Source of the DNA: Agrobacterium tumefaciens
Lineage (GTDB): Bacteria; Pseudomonadota; Alphaproteobacteria; Rhizobiales; Rhizobiaceae
DNA length: 64,000 nt
Direction of reading: 5' to 3'
NCBI GenBank assembly: GCA_025560025.1
Contig: CP048485.1
Span: 2,046,001-2,110,000 of the forward strand
The notes below the pieces were generated by a model that was not told the DNA's origin, searched no databases, and worked only from the letters and a program-made list of their open reading frames with translations. The stretch's first letter is position 1; each line of letters begins with the position of its first letter. A program made the position numbers and the translations under genes. Shown one piece after another: positions 17,927 through 25,982 of this stretch.

Positions 17927-18318
17927 CCATGCAGAGCGCGACCATCGCAAGCCTGCCCCGCGAAAGATTGCGGGCCTTTATTCTGTTGCTGGGCGGCCTC
18001 ACGGGCGCGGCCGGCGTGATGCTCGCAGCAGCCGCCACCCATACCGGCGAAACCTATATGCTCGGCAATGCTTCGGCCATGGCGCTGGCGCATGCGCCGG
18101 TGCTTGTGGCGCTTCATATCGGCGCGGATCGCATCAGAACCGCCATTCCCGCAGGCCTGATCCTCGGCCTCGGCACGGCGGTTTTTGTCGGCGATCTCGT
18201 CACCCGCCATTTTTCCGGTCACAGCCTGTTTCCCTACGCAGCACCCACGGGTGGCCTCGGCATGATTGCCGGATGGCTGGTGCTTTGCGCGGGAGCATTT
18301 CTAAAGCCGAAGGGCTAA
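17923..18318 (+). CDS. DUF423 family membrane protein
   Basis: 131-aa integral membrane protein with four hydrophobic segments: LRAFILLLGGLTGAAGVMLAAAATH, a helix around MALAHAPVLVALHI, AIPAGLILGLGTAVFVGDLV and GLGMIAGWLVLCAGAFL. The AAATH and TAVFVGDL patterns with a terminal GG.GMIAGW block are characteristic of DUF423 (COG2363). Function unknown. AGGAGG lies upstream and the ATG at 17923 overlaps the globin stop. A longer upstream frame is an artefact of overlap. Confidence 0.8.
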   Translation: MTMQSATIASLPRERLRAFILLLGGLTGAAGVMLAAAATHTGETYMLGNASAMALAHAPVLVALHIGADRIRTAIPAGLILGLGTAVFVGDLVTRHFSGHSLFPYAAPTGGLGMIAGWLVLCAGAFLKPKG

Positions 18319-18321
18319 GTT

Positions 18322-18615
18322 TTAGCCCTTACGCCGCGTCCAGCGAAACGACAGGATATTGCGGCCCTCTTCGGCTGCCGCGCCGATTTCGAAGGATGGT
18401 GTTTCACCGGGCTGACGGGTGCGCAGATAGGGAAAGGTCACGACATTGCCGCCGCTTCCGGCAAGGCGGTTGCGTCTTTCGCGTTCACCGATGAATTCAT
18501 AGATGTCCGGCAAAGCCGGATCGGCGGCCTGTTCGGCCATCTTGTGCAGTTCCACACGGCAGGCTTCCGCCGCCGCTGGCACTCCATCCTTAAAATTATT
18601 GCGCTCGTCGCTCAT
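18322..18615 (-). CDS. Hypothetical protein
   Basis: About 97 aa, soluble and charged, with no recognised family. Visible pieces are ACRVELHKMAEQAADPALPDIYEFIGERERR and NVVTFPYLRTRQPGE, followed by a basic tail. It overlaps the 3' end of the DUF2325 gene by about 20 nt and is probably translated from the same message. Candidate starts are 18633 and 18615; the latter was chosen because a GGA box lies about 10 nt upstream. Confidence 0.55.
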   Translation of the reverse strand: MSDERNNFKDGVPAAAEACRVELHKMAEQAADPALPDIYEFIGERERRNRLAGSGGNVVTFPYLRTRQPGETPSFEIGAAAEEGRNILSFRWTRRKG

Positions 18616-19021
18616 CGTTCGAGGTCCGTTCATTCATGGTCTGCAGCGCCCGCTCCAGACTGGATTTGCTGCCGTTGCGCAGCGGAATGAACGTCTTGCC
18701 GAATTTCTTGCAACCGGACTTCACCCGCAGACACGCATCGTGGCTGATACAGTCGATCGGGCAGAAAACGCAGTCGACGGAGGGAAGCACGGTATCGATG
18801 CGCGAGACGGCCTCACGCAGGCCGCCATCGTGATGAATGAGCTCCGCGCCGAAATTGCTGGCGATCTGGCGAAGATGCGCAACCTGACAGTCACGGCCGC
18901 CGACATAAAGAAAGCTTTTCGGACCGGAAAGCTGCTGTTCGGCCACATCCCGCTCAGTCTGGGGAGCGCCCTTGCCCTGCTTGCCGCCGCGTTCGGCCTT
19001 CTTCTTTTCCTTGCGTGCCAT
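18596..19021 (-). CDS. DUF2325 domain protein
   Basis: About 141 aa. A basic Lys/Gly-rich N-terminus (MARKEKKKAERGGKQGKG) is followed by the DUF2325 core: FLYVGGRDCQVAHLRQIASNFGAELIHHDGGLREA, then DCVFCPIDCISHDACLRVKSGCKKFGKTFIPL. The CPIDCISHDAC cluster could bind metal. DUF2325 proteins have no agreed function. The frame continues upstream to 19150 but that extension has unlikely composition, so the ATG at 19021 (AGGTG upstream) is preferred. Confidence 0.75.
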   Translation of the reverse strand: MARKEKKKAERGGKQGKGAPQTERDVAEQQLSGPKSFLYVGGRDCQVAHLRQIASNFGAELIHHDGGLREAVSRIDTVLPSVDCVFCPIDCISHDACLRVKSGCKKFGKTFIPLRNGSKSSLERALQTMNERTSNDERRAQ

Positions 19022-19172
19022 TCCCTCACCTGCCGGTTGATTTTTCAATGCCCCGAGGTTGGGGATGCCGGCACCATAATAAAGATGAGTTTTGGAGTAA
19101 AGTATAAAGATGATAATTTTCCTCATGTTTTGACATAAAGAATCGATCACATATTCGCGAGAACGGTCCCGT

Positions 19173-19814
19173 TCAGCCGTTTATCCGCAATCCGCCCATG
19201 AAAAGCTGCTCCAAATGCCGGGCCGCATCCTCAAAACGCCCTTCACCGCCATTCTTCTCACCCAGCACCGCCCGCACCTGCACATCGAAATCCGCATAAT
19301 GCTGCGTGGTTGACCAGATCGAGAAAATCAGGTGATAGGGATCGCATTTGGCCATCCGCCCCGCCTTCACCCAGGCGCGGATGACCTCGGCCTTTTCATC
19401 CACCAGTTGTTTCAGCGGCCCCTTCAGCTCGTCCTCGATATGCGGCGCGCCCTGCAGGATTTCATTGGCGAACAGGCGGCTTTCGCGCGGGAAATCGCGC
19501 GACATTTCCAGCTTGCGACGAATATAGGAGCGGATCTCGCTTTCGGGATTGCCCTTGGCATCGAAGGCGCGCAGCGGGTCAAGCCATGTGTCCAGCACCC
19601 GCTCGATCAGCGCGCGATGCATCGCCTCCTTGGTACGGAAATAATAAAGCACATTCGGCTTCGACATGCCGGCCGCCTCGGCAATCTGGTCGATGGTGGA
19701 GCCGCGAAAGCCGTTGATGGAGAATACACTGAGCGCAGCCTCGAGAATCGCCTCCTGCTTTTCTTCCTGAATGCGGGTCCGCTTCTGTGTTTTTGCTGCT
19801 CGCGGTATGGCCAT
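19173..19814 (-). CDS. RutR-like TetR family regulator of pyrimidine catabolism
   Basis: About 213-aa TetR-family regulator that aligns by eye with E. coli RutR over most of its length: LEAALSVFSINGFRGSTIDQ, AGMSKPNVLYYFRTKEAMHR, IERVLDTWLDPLRAFDAKG, IRSYIRRKLEMSRDFPRESR, EILQGAPHIEDELKGPLKQL and FSIWSTTQHYADFDVQV. RutR binds uracil or thymine and derepresses pyrimidine use. It is divergent from the catabolic operon starting at 20075, with a RutR-like site between them. Start placed at the ATG at 19814 (MAIPRAAKTQ); the frame extends to 19934. Confidence 0.85.
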   Translation of the reverse strand: MAIPRAAKTQKRTRIQEEKQEAILEAALSVFSINGFRGSTIDQIAEAAGMSKPNVLYYFRTKEAMHRALIERVLDTWLDPLRAFDAKGNPESEIRSYIRRKLEMSRDFPRESRLFANEILQGAPHIEDELKGPLKQLVDEKAEVIRAWVKAGRMAKCDPYHLIFSIWSTTQHYADFDVQVRAVLGEKNGGEGRFEDAARHLEQLFMGGLRING

Positions 19815-19949
19815 TCTCAGCTCTCTGTTTCTTTTCGATGCAATTGCCGTTACAGTATGCTTAAAAAATAATCGCCGCGTACAGTTTAGGCAAAATTTGT
19901 GCGATTCGTCACGAAAATCCCTTGCTGACGCCATGGCGAATTTGCAATG

Positions 19950-19965
19950 TTTACCAGCCGGTCAA
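19950..19965 (+). promoter_or_regulatory. Candidate RutR operator
   Basis: TTTACC-AGCC-GGTCAA, which differs at one arm position from the E. coli RutR consensus TTGACC-ANNT-GGTCAA. It lies in the divergent region between the RutR-like gene (start 19814) and the pyrimidine operon (start 20075), where such a site would control both. Seen directly; the match is to the consensus as I recall it. Confidence 0.6.
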
Positions 19966-20074
19966 TTTATCCCCCATCGCCATCACAAGGCAATGGCTGT
20001 TATCTTAACCGGCAAAAAAGGGAACGGCACAAGCTTTGCTTCGATAAAAACAAAACAGGTGAGGACGACACTTC

Positions 20075-21322
20075 ATGGCGGCGGGTAAGAACTTGACGGT
20101 CAATGGCGACCGTCTGTGGGACAGTCTGATGGATATGGCGAAGATCGGCCCCGGCATTGCCGGCGGCAATAATCGCCGCACGCTGACGGATGAGGATGCG
20201 GAAGGCCGCAGCCTGTTCCAGCGCTGGTGTGAAGCGGCCGGGCTGACGATGGGCGTCGACCGCATGGGCACCATGTTCGCCACCCGCCCAGGCGAGGACC
20301 CGGACGCGCTTCCCGTTTATATCGGCAGCCACCTCGACACCCAGCCGACCGGCGGCAAATTCGATGGCGTGCTCGGCGTGCTGGCCGGACTGGAAGTGGT
20401 GCGCAGCCTGAACGACCTCAATATCAAGACCAAACACCCGATCACCGTCACCAACTGGTCAAACGAGGAAGGCGCGCGCTTTGCCCCGGCCATGCTGGCC
20501 TCCGGCGTCTTCGCCGGCATTCACGATCTCGATTATGCCTATAGCCGCACTGATACCGACGGCAAGACCTATGGCGAAGAGCTGAAGCGCATCGGCTGGC
20601 TGGGCGAGGAAGAGGTGGGCGCGCGCAAAATGCACGCCTATTTCGAATATCACATCGAACAGGGGCCGATCCTGGAAGCGGAAGGCAAACAGATCGGCGT
20701 CGTCACCCATTGCCAGGGCCTGTGGTGGCTGGAAGTGACGCTAACCGGCAAGGAAGCCCATACCGGCTCCACCCCGATGGCCATGCGCGTCAATGCCGGC
20801 CTTGCCGCCGCCCGCATTCTCGAAAAGGTGCAGGAGGTGGCCATGGCCCACCAGCCGGGCGCCGTTGCCGGCGTCGGCCAGATGATCTTCACACCCAATT
20901 CCCGCAACGTGCTGCCCGGCAAGGTGGTCTTCACCATCGACCTCAGAACCCCCTCACAGGCGAAACTCGACAGCATGCGCGCCATCTTCGAACGCGAGGT
21001 GCCACAGATTGCCGAAGAACTCGGCGTCGGCTGCTCGATCGAGGCCATCGGCCATTTCGATCCTGTCACCTTCGACCCCGTTCTGGTCGGCCGCGTGCGC
21101 TCTGCCGCCGAAAAACTCGGCTACAGCCACATGGACATCATCTCCGGCGCCGGCCACGATGCCTGCTGGACGGCAAGGGTCGCCCCCTCCACCATGATCT
21201 TCTGCCCCTGCGTGGACGGGCTTTCCCACAACGAAGCCGAGGAAATTTCGCCGGAATGGGCCGCCGCCGGCTGCGATGTGCTGCTGCATGCGGTGCTTGA
21301 GACTGCGGAGATCGTGGAATGA
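20075..21322 (+). CDS. Zn-dependent hydantoinase/carbamoylase family amidohydrolase (N-carbamoyl-beta-alanine amidohydrolase, PydC-like)
   Basis: 415-aa M20-type amidase that would hydrolyse N-carbamoyl-beta-alanine to beta-alanine, CO2 and ammonia, the last step of reductive pyrimidine breakdown. Metal-site motifs: GSHLDTQPTGGKFDGVLG, TNWSNEEGARFAPAMLASG, EYHIEQGPILE and the late SGAGHDACW. The family also includes N-carbamoyl-amino-acid and allantoate amidohydrolases, so specificity rests on the adjacent dihydropyrimidinase and RutR-like regulator. First gene of the operon; its stop overlaps the next start (ATGA). Confidence 0.88.
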   Translation: MAAGKNLTVNGDRLWDSLMDMAKIGPGIAGGNNRRTLTDEDAEGRSLFQRWCEAAGLTMGVDRMGTMFATRPGEDPDALPVYIGSHLDTQPTGGKFDGVLGVLAGLEVVRSLNDLNIKTKHPITVTNWSNEEGARFAPAMLASGVFAGIHDLDYAYSRTDTDGKTYGEELKRIGWLGEEEVGARKMHAYFEYHIEQGPILEAEGKQIGVVTHCQGLWWLEVTLTGKEAHTGSTPMAMRVNAGLAAARILEKVQEVAMAHQPGAVAGVGQMIFTPNSRNVLPGKVVFTIDLRTPSQAKLDSMRAIFEREVPQIAEELGVGCSIEAIGHFDPVTFDPVLVGRVRSAAEKLGYSHMDIISGAGHDACWTARVAPSTMIFCPCVDGLSHNEAEEISPEWAAAGCDVLLHAVLETAEIVE

Positions 21323-22776
21323 CCGCCACCATCATCAAGAACGGCACCATCGTCACCGCCGACCTCACCTATAAGGCCGATGTGAAGATCGAAGGCGGCA
21401 GGATCACTGAGATCGGCCCCGATCTGACGGGCGGCACGGTACTCGATGCCACCGGATGTTATGTCATGCCCGGCGGCATCGATCCGCATGTGCATCTGGA
21501 AATGCCCTTCATGGGCACCTATTCCGCCGATGACTTCGAGAGCGGCACGCGCGCGGCGCTTGCCGGCGGCACCACCATGGTGGTGGATTTCTGCCTGCCG
21601 GAGCCCGGCCAGTCGCTTCTTGATGCCCTGCAGCGATGGGACAACAAGGCGACGCGCGCCAATTGCGATTATTCCTTCCACATGGCCGTCACCTGGTGGG
21701 GCGAGCAGGTCTTCAACGAGATGAAGACGGTGGTTCGGGAAAAGGGCATCAACTCCTTCAAGCACTTCATGGCCTATAAGGGCGCCTTGATGGTGAATGA
21801 CGACGAGATGTTCGCCTCCTTCTCGCGCTGCGCCGAACTGGGCGCCATTCCCTTCGTGCATGCGGAAAACGGCGATATCGTCGCGCAGATGCAGGAAAAA
21901 CTGATGGCGGAAGGCAATGTCGGGCCGGAGGCGCATGCCTATTCGCGCCCGCCCTCGGTGGAAGGCGAGGCCACCAACCGCGCCATCATCATCGCCGATA
22001 TGGCGGGTGCGCCGCTTTACGTCGTCCACACCTCCTGCGAACAGGCGCATGAAGCGATCCGCCGCGCCCGGCAAAACGGCATGCGGGTCTATGGCGAACC
22101 GCTGATCCAGCACCTGATCCTCGATGAAAGCGAATATGCCAATGCCGATTGGGATCACGCCGCCCGCCGGGTGATGTCGCCGCCCTTCCGCAACCGGCAG
22201 CATCAGGATAGCCTCTGGGCAGGCCTCGCCTCCGGCTCGCTGCAATGCGTGGCGACCGACCATTGCGCCTTCACCACCGAGCAGAAACGTTTCGGCCTTG
22301 GCGATTTCCGCAGGATTCCGAACGGCACCGGCGGGCTGGAAGATCGCATGCCGCTGCTCTGGACCCATGGCGTGGCGACCGGCCGCCTGACGATGAACGA
22401 ATTCGTCGCCGTCACCTCCACCAACATCGCCAAGATCCTCAACATCTATCCCAGAAAGGGCGCGATCCTCGTCGGCAGCGATGCCGATATCGTCGTCTGG
22501 GATCCGGCGCTGGAAAAGACCATCAGCGCGGCGAGCCAGCAATCGGCCATCGATTACAACGTGTTCGAAGGCCAGAAGGTCAAAGGCCTGCCGCGCTACA
22601 CCCTGTCGCGCGGTCTCGTCAGCATCGAGGAGGCAACCATCGAAACGCAGCCGGGTCACGGCCAGTTCATCGCCCGCGATCCCTATCCGGCCGTCAGCCG
22701 GGCGCTTTCCACCTGGAAGGAACTCGTCGCGCCGCGCAAGGTGGAGCGCAGCGGCATCCCGGCATCGGGTGTATGA
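21319..22776 (+). CDS. Dihydropyrimidinase / D-hydantoinase (PydB-like)
   Basis: 485-aa amidohydrolase-superfamily enzyme opening dihydrouracil or hydantoin rings to N-carbamoyl products. The metal-binding GGIDPHVHLEMPFMG, the carbamylated-lysine region KHFMAYKGALMV, the metal histidines in FVHAENGD and VVHTSCEQAHE, and CVATDHCAF are all in place. Length is normal. Translationally coupled (4-nt overlaps) to the amidohydrolase before it and the Nudix gene after it. Dihydropyrimidine dehydrogenase, which would make the substrate, is not in the window. Confidence 0.92.
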   Translation: MTATIIKNGTIVTADLTYKADVKIEGGRITEIGPDLTGGTVLDATGCYVMPGGIDPHVHLEMPFMGTYSADDFESGTRAALAGGTTMVVDFCLPEPGQSLLDALQRWDNKATRANCDYSFHMAVTWWGEQVFNEMKTVVREKGINSFKHFMAYKGALMVNDDEMFASFSRCAELGAIPFVHAENGDIVAQMQEKLMAEGNVGPEAHAYSRPPSVEGEATNRAIIIADMAGAPLYVVHTSCEQAHEAIRRARQNGMRVYGEPLIQHLILDESEYANADWDHAARRVMSPPFRNRQHQDSLWAGLASGSLQCVATDHCAFTTEQKRFGLGDFRRIPNGTGGLEDRMPLLWTHGVATGRLTMNEFVAVTSTNIAKILNIYPRKGAILVGSDADIVVWDPALEKTISAASQQSAIDYNVFEGQKVKGLPRYTLSRGLVSIEEATIETQPGHGQFIARDPYPAVSRALSTWKELVAPRKVERSGIPASGV

Positions 22777-23216
22777 CCGTGAGCGCCGGGCCGAAACGCG
22801 AAATCGTCATCGCCGCAGCCGTTCTTCTCAATGAGCGACGGCAGATGCTGGTCGTGCGCAAGCGCGGCACCACACAATTCATGCAGCCGGGCGGCAAGAT
22901 CGATCCGGGCGAAACGCCGGAACAGGCGCTTCACCGCGAACTTGCCGAGGAAATCGGCCTGACGCTGCCCGAAAATGCCGCCCGTTATGAAGGCGTCTTT
23001 CGCGAGGAGGCCGCCAATGAGACGGGGGCCGACGTCGTCGCCCATACATTCATCGCCAGACTTCAGACAGAGGTCGCCCCGCAGGCGGAAATAGAGGAAG
23101 TGCGCTGGCTCGATCTCGACCGCCACCCCGGCGTAACGATCGCAAGGCTTACGGAAACCCAAATGCTGCCGCTGGCGCGCGCGGCCCTGACGGAAAGCGA
23201 AACCAAGCCCAGATGA
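22773..23216 (+). CDS. Nudix hydrolase
   Basis: 147-aa MutT-like hydrolase. The Nudix box spans residues about 40-62 (GGKIDPGETPEQALHRELAE, then EIGL) with all catalytic Glu/Arg positions. It would cleave a nucleoside-diphosphate derivative. It is embedded in the pyrimidine operon with ATGA overlaps on both sides, which argues for a role tied to pyrimidine catabolism, perhaps removing a damaged or unusual pyrimidine nucleotide; that is inference. A longer upstream frame is a shadow of the dihydropyrimidinase gene. Confidence 0.9.
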   Translation: MTVSAGPKREIVIAAAVLLNERRQMLVVRKRGTTQFMQPGGKIDPGETPEQALHRELAEEIGLTLPENAARYEGVFREEAANETGADVVAHTFIARLQTEVAPQAEIEEVRWLDLDRHPGVTIARLTETQMLPLARAALTESETKPR

Positions 23217-24007
23217 ACCAGGCCTCCCCCTATTCCGTCGTTTCCGCCAGAAATCTCGGCCTCACCTTCGAAACGGGTGATGGCCCGGTGCACGCACTCT
23301 CCAATGTCGACCTAGAGGTCGGCAAGGGCGATTTCGTCTCCTTCATCGGCCCTTCCGGCTGCGGCAAGACCACCTTTCTGCGGGTCATCGCCGATCTGGA
23401 AAAACACACGTCCGGCGACATCACCGTCAACGGCACGACGCCGGAAAACGCCCGCCGGGACCGCTCTTACGGTTACGTTTTCCAGGCCGCCGCCCTTTAT
23501 CCCTGGCGCAGCATCGAAAAGAACATCGCCCTGCCGCTCGAAATCATGGGCTATACCAAGGCCGAGCAGCGCGAGCGCATCGAGCGCACGCTCGATCTCG
23601 TCAACCTCAATGGGTTCGGCAAGAAATATCCATGGCAGCTTTCCGGCGGCATGCAGCAGCGCGCCTCCATCGCCCGCGCACTCGCCTTCGATGCCGACCT
23701 GCTGTTGATGGACGAACCCTTCGGCGCGCTGGACGAGATCGTTCGCGATCACCTCAACGAACAGCTGCTGAAACTCTGGGATACGACCGGCAAGACCATC
23801 TGCTTCGTCACCCATTCCATTCCCGAAGCGGTCTATCTCTCGACCAAGATCGTCGTCATGTCGCCGCGGCCGGGCCGGGTGACGGATGTGATCACATCCA
23901 CCCTTCCACGGGAAAGGCCGCTCGAGATTCGCGAGACACCGGAATTTCTGGCGATTGCGCATCGGGTACGTGAGGGGCTGAAGGCGGGGCATAGCTATGA
24001 GGGGTGA
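23213..24007 (+). CDS. ABC transporter ATPase, nitrate/sulfonate/taurine (SsuB/TauB) type
   Basis: 264-aa ATP-binding subunit. Walker A GPSGCGKTT (residues 46-54), Q-loop YVFQAAALYPWRS, signature LSGGMQQRASIARAL, Walker B LLLMDEPFGALDE and H-loop FVTHS. It powers the importer made with the two permeases and the binding protein downstream. The start overlaps the Nudix stop (ATGA). The 210-nt gap to the first permease is filled by a palindromic repeat rather than by a gene. Confidence 0.92.
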   Translation: MNQASPYSVVSARNLGLTFETGDGPVHALSNVDLEVGKGDFVSFIGPSGCGKTTFLRVIADLEKHTSGDITVNGTTPENARRDRSYGYVFQAAALYPWRSIEKNIALPLEIMGYTKAEQRERIERTLDLVNLNGFGKKYPWQLSGGMQQRASIARALAFDADLLLMDEPFGALDEIVRDHLNEQLLKLWDTTGKTICFVTHSIPEAVYLSTKIVVMSPRPGRVTDVITSTLPRERPLEIRETPEFLAIAHRVREGLKAGHSYEG

Positions 24008-24024
24008 GGTCATCGCAAGCTTCA

Positions 24025-24180
24025 CCCCCCTCTGCCCTGCCGGGCATCTCCCCCTCAAGGGGGGAGATCGGCAGGAGGCCCTAACATCGCTCCATTCGCA
24101 AACGTTGAGATGGGCGAGACCCAACCACGAGTCGATCTCCCCCCTTGAGGGGGAGATGTCCGGCAGGACAGAGGGGGGTA
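24025..24180. repeat. Family A intergenic palindromic element, copy 1
   Basis: About 156 nt. The outer ends are inverted copies of a block reading CCCCTCTGCCCTGCCGGGCA next to CTCCCCCTCAAGGGGGGAGA, flanking a less conserved centre. Close copies lie at 44831-44971 and 48596-48753. It sits between the ABC ATPase and its first permease, so it is transcribed inside an operon. The form resembles rhizobial intergenic mosaic elements (RIME-like). Confidence 0.85.
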
Positions 24181-24217
24181 AGCCGCACCCTCGGAGTGAG
24201 CGGCGGAGCGAAAACCC

Positions 24218-25093
24218 ATGACCCTCCTCCGCCACCGCATCCTCCCCATCCTCACCGTCCTCCTCGCCATCCTCATCCTCTGGCACCTCGCGGTCGTCTA
24301 CCTCAACATGCCCTTCGCCCGCGATCAGGCCACCCGCGCCGGTCAAACGCCGGGCTTCTTCGAACTCCTGCCGCAAACCTTCGCGCAGGAGCGGCCGGTT
24401 CTCCCCGCCCCGCACCAGATTGCCGCCGAACTGTGGGACACCACGGTCAACAAGGCCATCACCTCCAAGCGCAGCCTCATCTATCACGCCGGCGTCACGC
24501 TCTCGGCCACCCTGCTCGGTTTCGCCATCGGTGCTGCGCTCGGCATCCTGCTTGCCGTCGCCATCGTGCATAACCGCGCCATGGACCGCTCCGTCATGCC
24601 GTGGATCATCGCCAGCCAGACGATCCCGATCCTCGCCGTCGCACCGATGATCATCGTCGTCCTGAACTCCATCGGCATTTCCGGGCTGCTGCCGAAGGCG
24701 CTGATCTCCACCTATCTTTCCTTCTTCCCCATTGTCGTCGGCATGGTGAAGGGTCTCAGAAGCCCGGAGACGATCCAGCTGGACCTGATGCACACCTATA
24801 ATGCCTCACCCGGCCAGATATTCTGGAAGCTGCGCTGGCCTTCGGCTCTGCCCTATCTCTTCACCTCGCTGAAGATCGCCGTCGCCATCGCATTGGTCGG
24901 CGCCATCGTCGGTGAATTGCCGACGGGTGCCGTTGCCGGGCTCGGCGCGCGCCTGCTTTCCGGTTCCTATTACGGCCAGACGGTGCAGATATGGGCGGCG
25001 CTGTTCATGGCCGCCGGTGTGGCTGCCCTTCTCGTATCCATCATCGGCATCGCCCATGCCGCCGTCCTCAAGAGAATGGGAGCCCGGCCATGA
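24218..25093 (+). CDS. ABC transporter permease
   Basis: 291-aa BPD-type permease. About six to seven TM segments, an N-terminal periplasmic loop (LNMPFARDQATRAGQTPGFFELLPQTFAQERP) and the cytoplasmic EAA-like coupling loop MHTYNASPGQIFWKLRWPSALPYLF. Pairs with the permease that follows, whose start overlaps its stop by 4 nt. Predicted to import a pyrimidine-type or related nitrogen compound, based only on the operon. Confidence 0.9.
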   Translation: MTLLRHRILPILTVLLAILILWHLAVVYLNMPFARDQATRAGQTPGFFELLPQTFAQERPVLPAPHQIAAELWDTTVNKAITSKRSLIYHAGVTLSATLLGFAIGAALGILLAVAIVHNRAMDRSVMPWIIASQTIPILAVAPMIIVVLNSIGISGLLPKALISTYLSFFPIVVGMVKGLRSPETIQLDLMHTYNASPGQIFWKLRWPSALPYLFTSLKIAVAIALVGAIVGELPTGAVAGLGARLLSGSYYGQTVQIWAALFMAAGVAALLVSIIGIAHAAVLKRMGARP

Positions 25094-25962
25094 CCCATCC
25101 CGGCTGGTTTTTCGGCGCGATCCTGTTCTGGCTTGCCGCCTGGGCCTTCAACGAATGGCTGGTGCGCCGCCACGTCTCCACGCCAGCGGCAAAGCGTATT
25201 GGCCGCATCGCCGTGCCTTTTCTCTTCGGACTGGCGATCCTCGCGCTTTGGGAAGGCGTGGTGCGCGGTTTTTCCGTGCCGCCCATCCTGCTGCCGGCCC
25301 CAAGCGCCATCCTCGCACGGCTCGCCAGCTCCCTGCCGATCCTCTGGGCGGATTTCCGCCAGACCTTCATCAAATCGGTACTGACGGGTTATGTGCTCGG
25401 CTGCGGCCTCGGCTTTGCCGTCGCCATTCTCATCGACCGCTCGCCTTTCCTCCAGCGCGGGCTGCTACCCATCGGCAATTTCGTCTCGGCTCTGCCTGTT
25501 GTCGGCATCGCGCCGATCATGGTCATGTGGTTCGGCTTTGACTGGCAGTCGAAAGTCGCCGTCGTCGTCATCATGACCTTCTTCCCCATGCTGGTGAACA
25601 CGGTGCAGGGGCTTGCCGCTTCCAGCCACATGGAACGCGACCTGATGCGCACCTATGCCGCCGGCTGGTGGCAGACATTGCTGAAACTGCGCCTGCCCGC
25701 CGCCTGGCCTTTCATCTTCAACGCGCTGAAGATCAATTCCACGCTGGCGCTGATCGGCGCCATCGTCGCGGAATTCTTCGGCACACCCATCGTCGGCATG
25801 GGTTTCCGCATCTCGGCGGAAATGGGCCGCAGCAATGTCGATATGGTCTGGGCCGAAATCGCGGTCGCCGCGCTCGCCGGCTCCGGCTTTTATGGTCTCG
25901 TGGCGCTCGCAGAGCGGGCCGTCACTTTCTGGCATCCGTCCGTCCGTGGGGGACGAACGTAA
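25090..25962 (+). CDS. ABC transporter permease
   Basis: 290-aa second BPD-type permease, similar in layout to the first, with the coupling loop MRTYAAGWWQTLLKLRLPAAWPF. The start at 25090 is set by the ATGA overlap with the previous gene; a longer frame from 24991 is a shadow. Ends 20 nt before the binding-protein gene. Confidence 0.9.
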   Translation: MTHPGWFFGAILFWLAAWAFNEWLVRRHVSTPAAKRIGRIAVPFLFGLAILALWEGVVRGFSVPPILLPAPSAILARLASSLPILWADFRQTFIKSVLTGYVLGCGLGFAVAILIDRSPFLQRGLLPIGNFVSALPVVGIAPIMVMWFGFDWQSKVAVVVIMTFFPMLVNTVQGLAASSHMERDLMRTYAAGWWQTLLKLRLPAAWPFIFNALKINSTLALIGAIVAEFFGTPIVGMGFRISAEMGRSNVDMVWAEIAVAALAGSGFYGLVALAERAVTFWHPSVRGGRT

Positions 25963-25982
25963 TAACGAAAAAGGGAACAGCG

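Noticed and set aside
21121..22659. A 512-codon - strand frame opposite the dihydropyrimidinase gene
   Set aside because: Shadow frame; the + strand gene is intact with metal-binding motifs.
23312..24793. A 493-codon - strand frame running across the ABC ATPase, the palindromic repeat and the permease
   Set aside because: It crosses two good genes and a repeat in antisense and has no recognisable domain.
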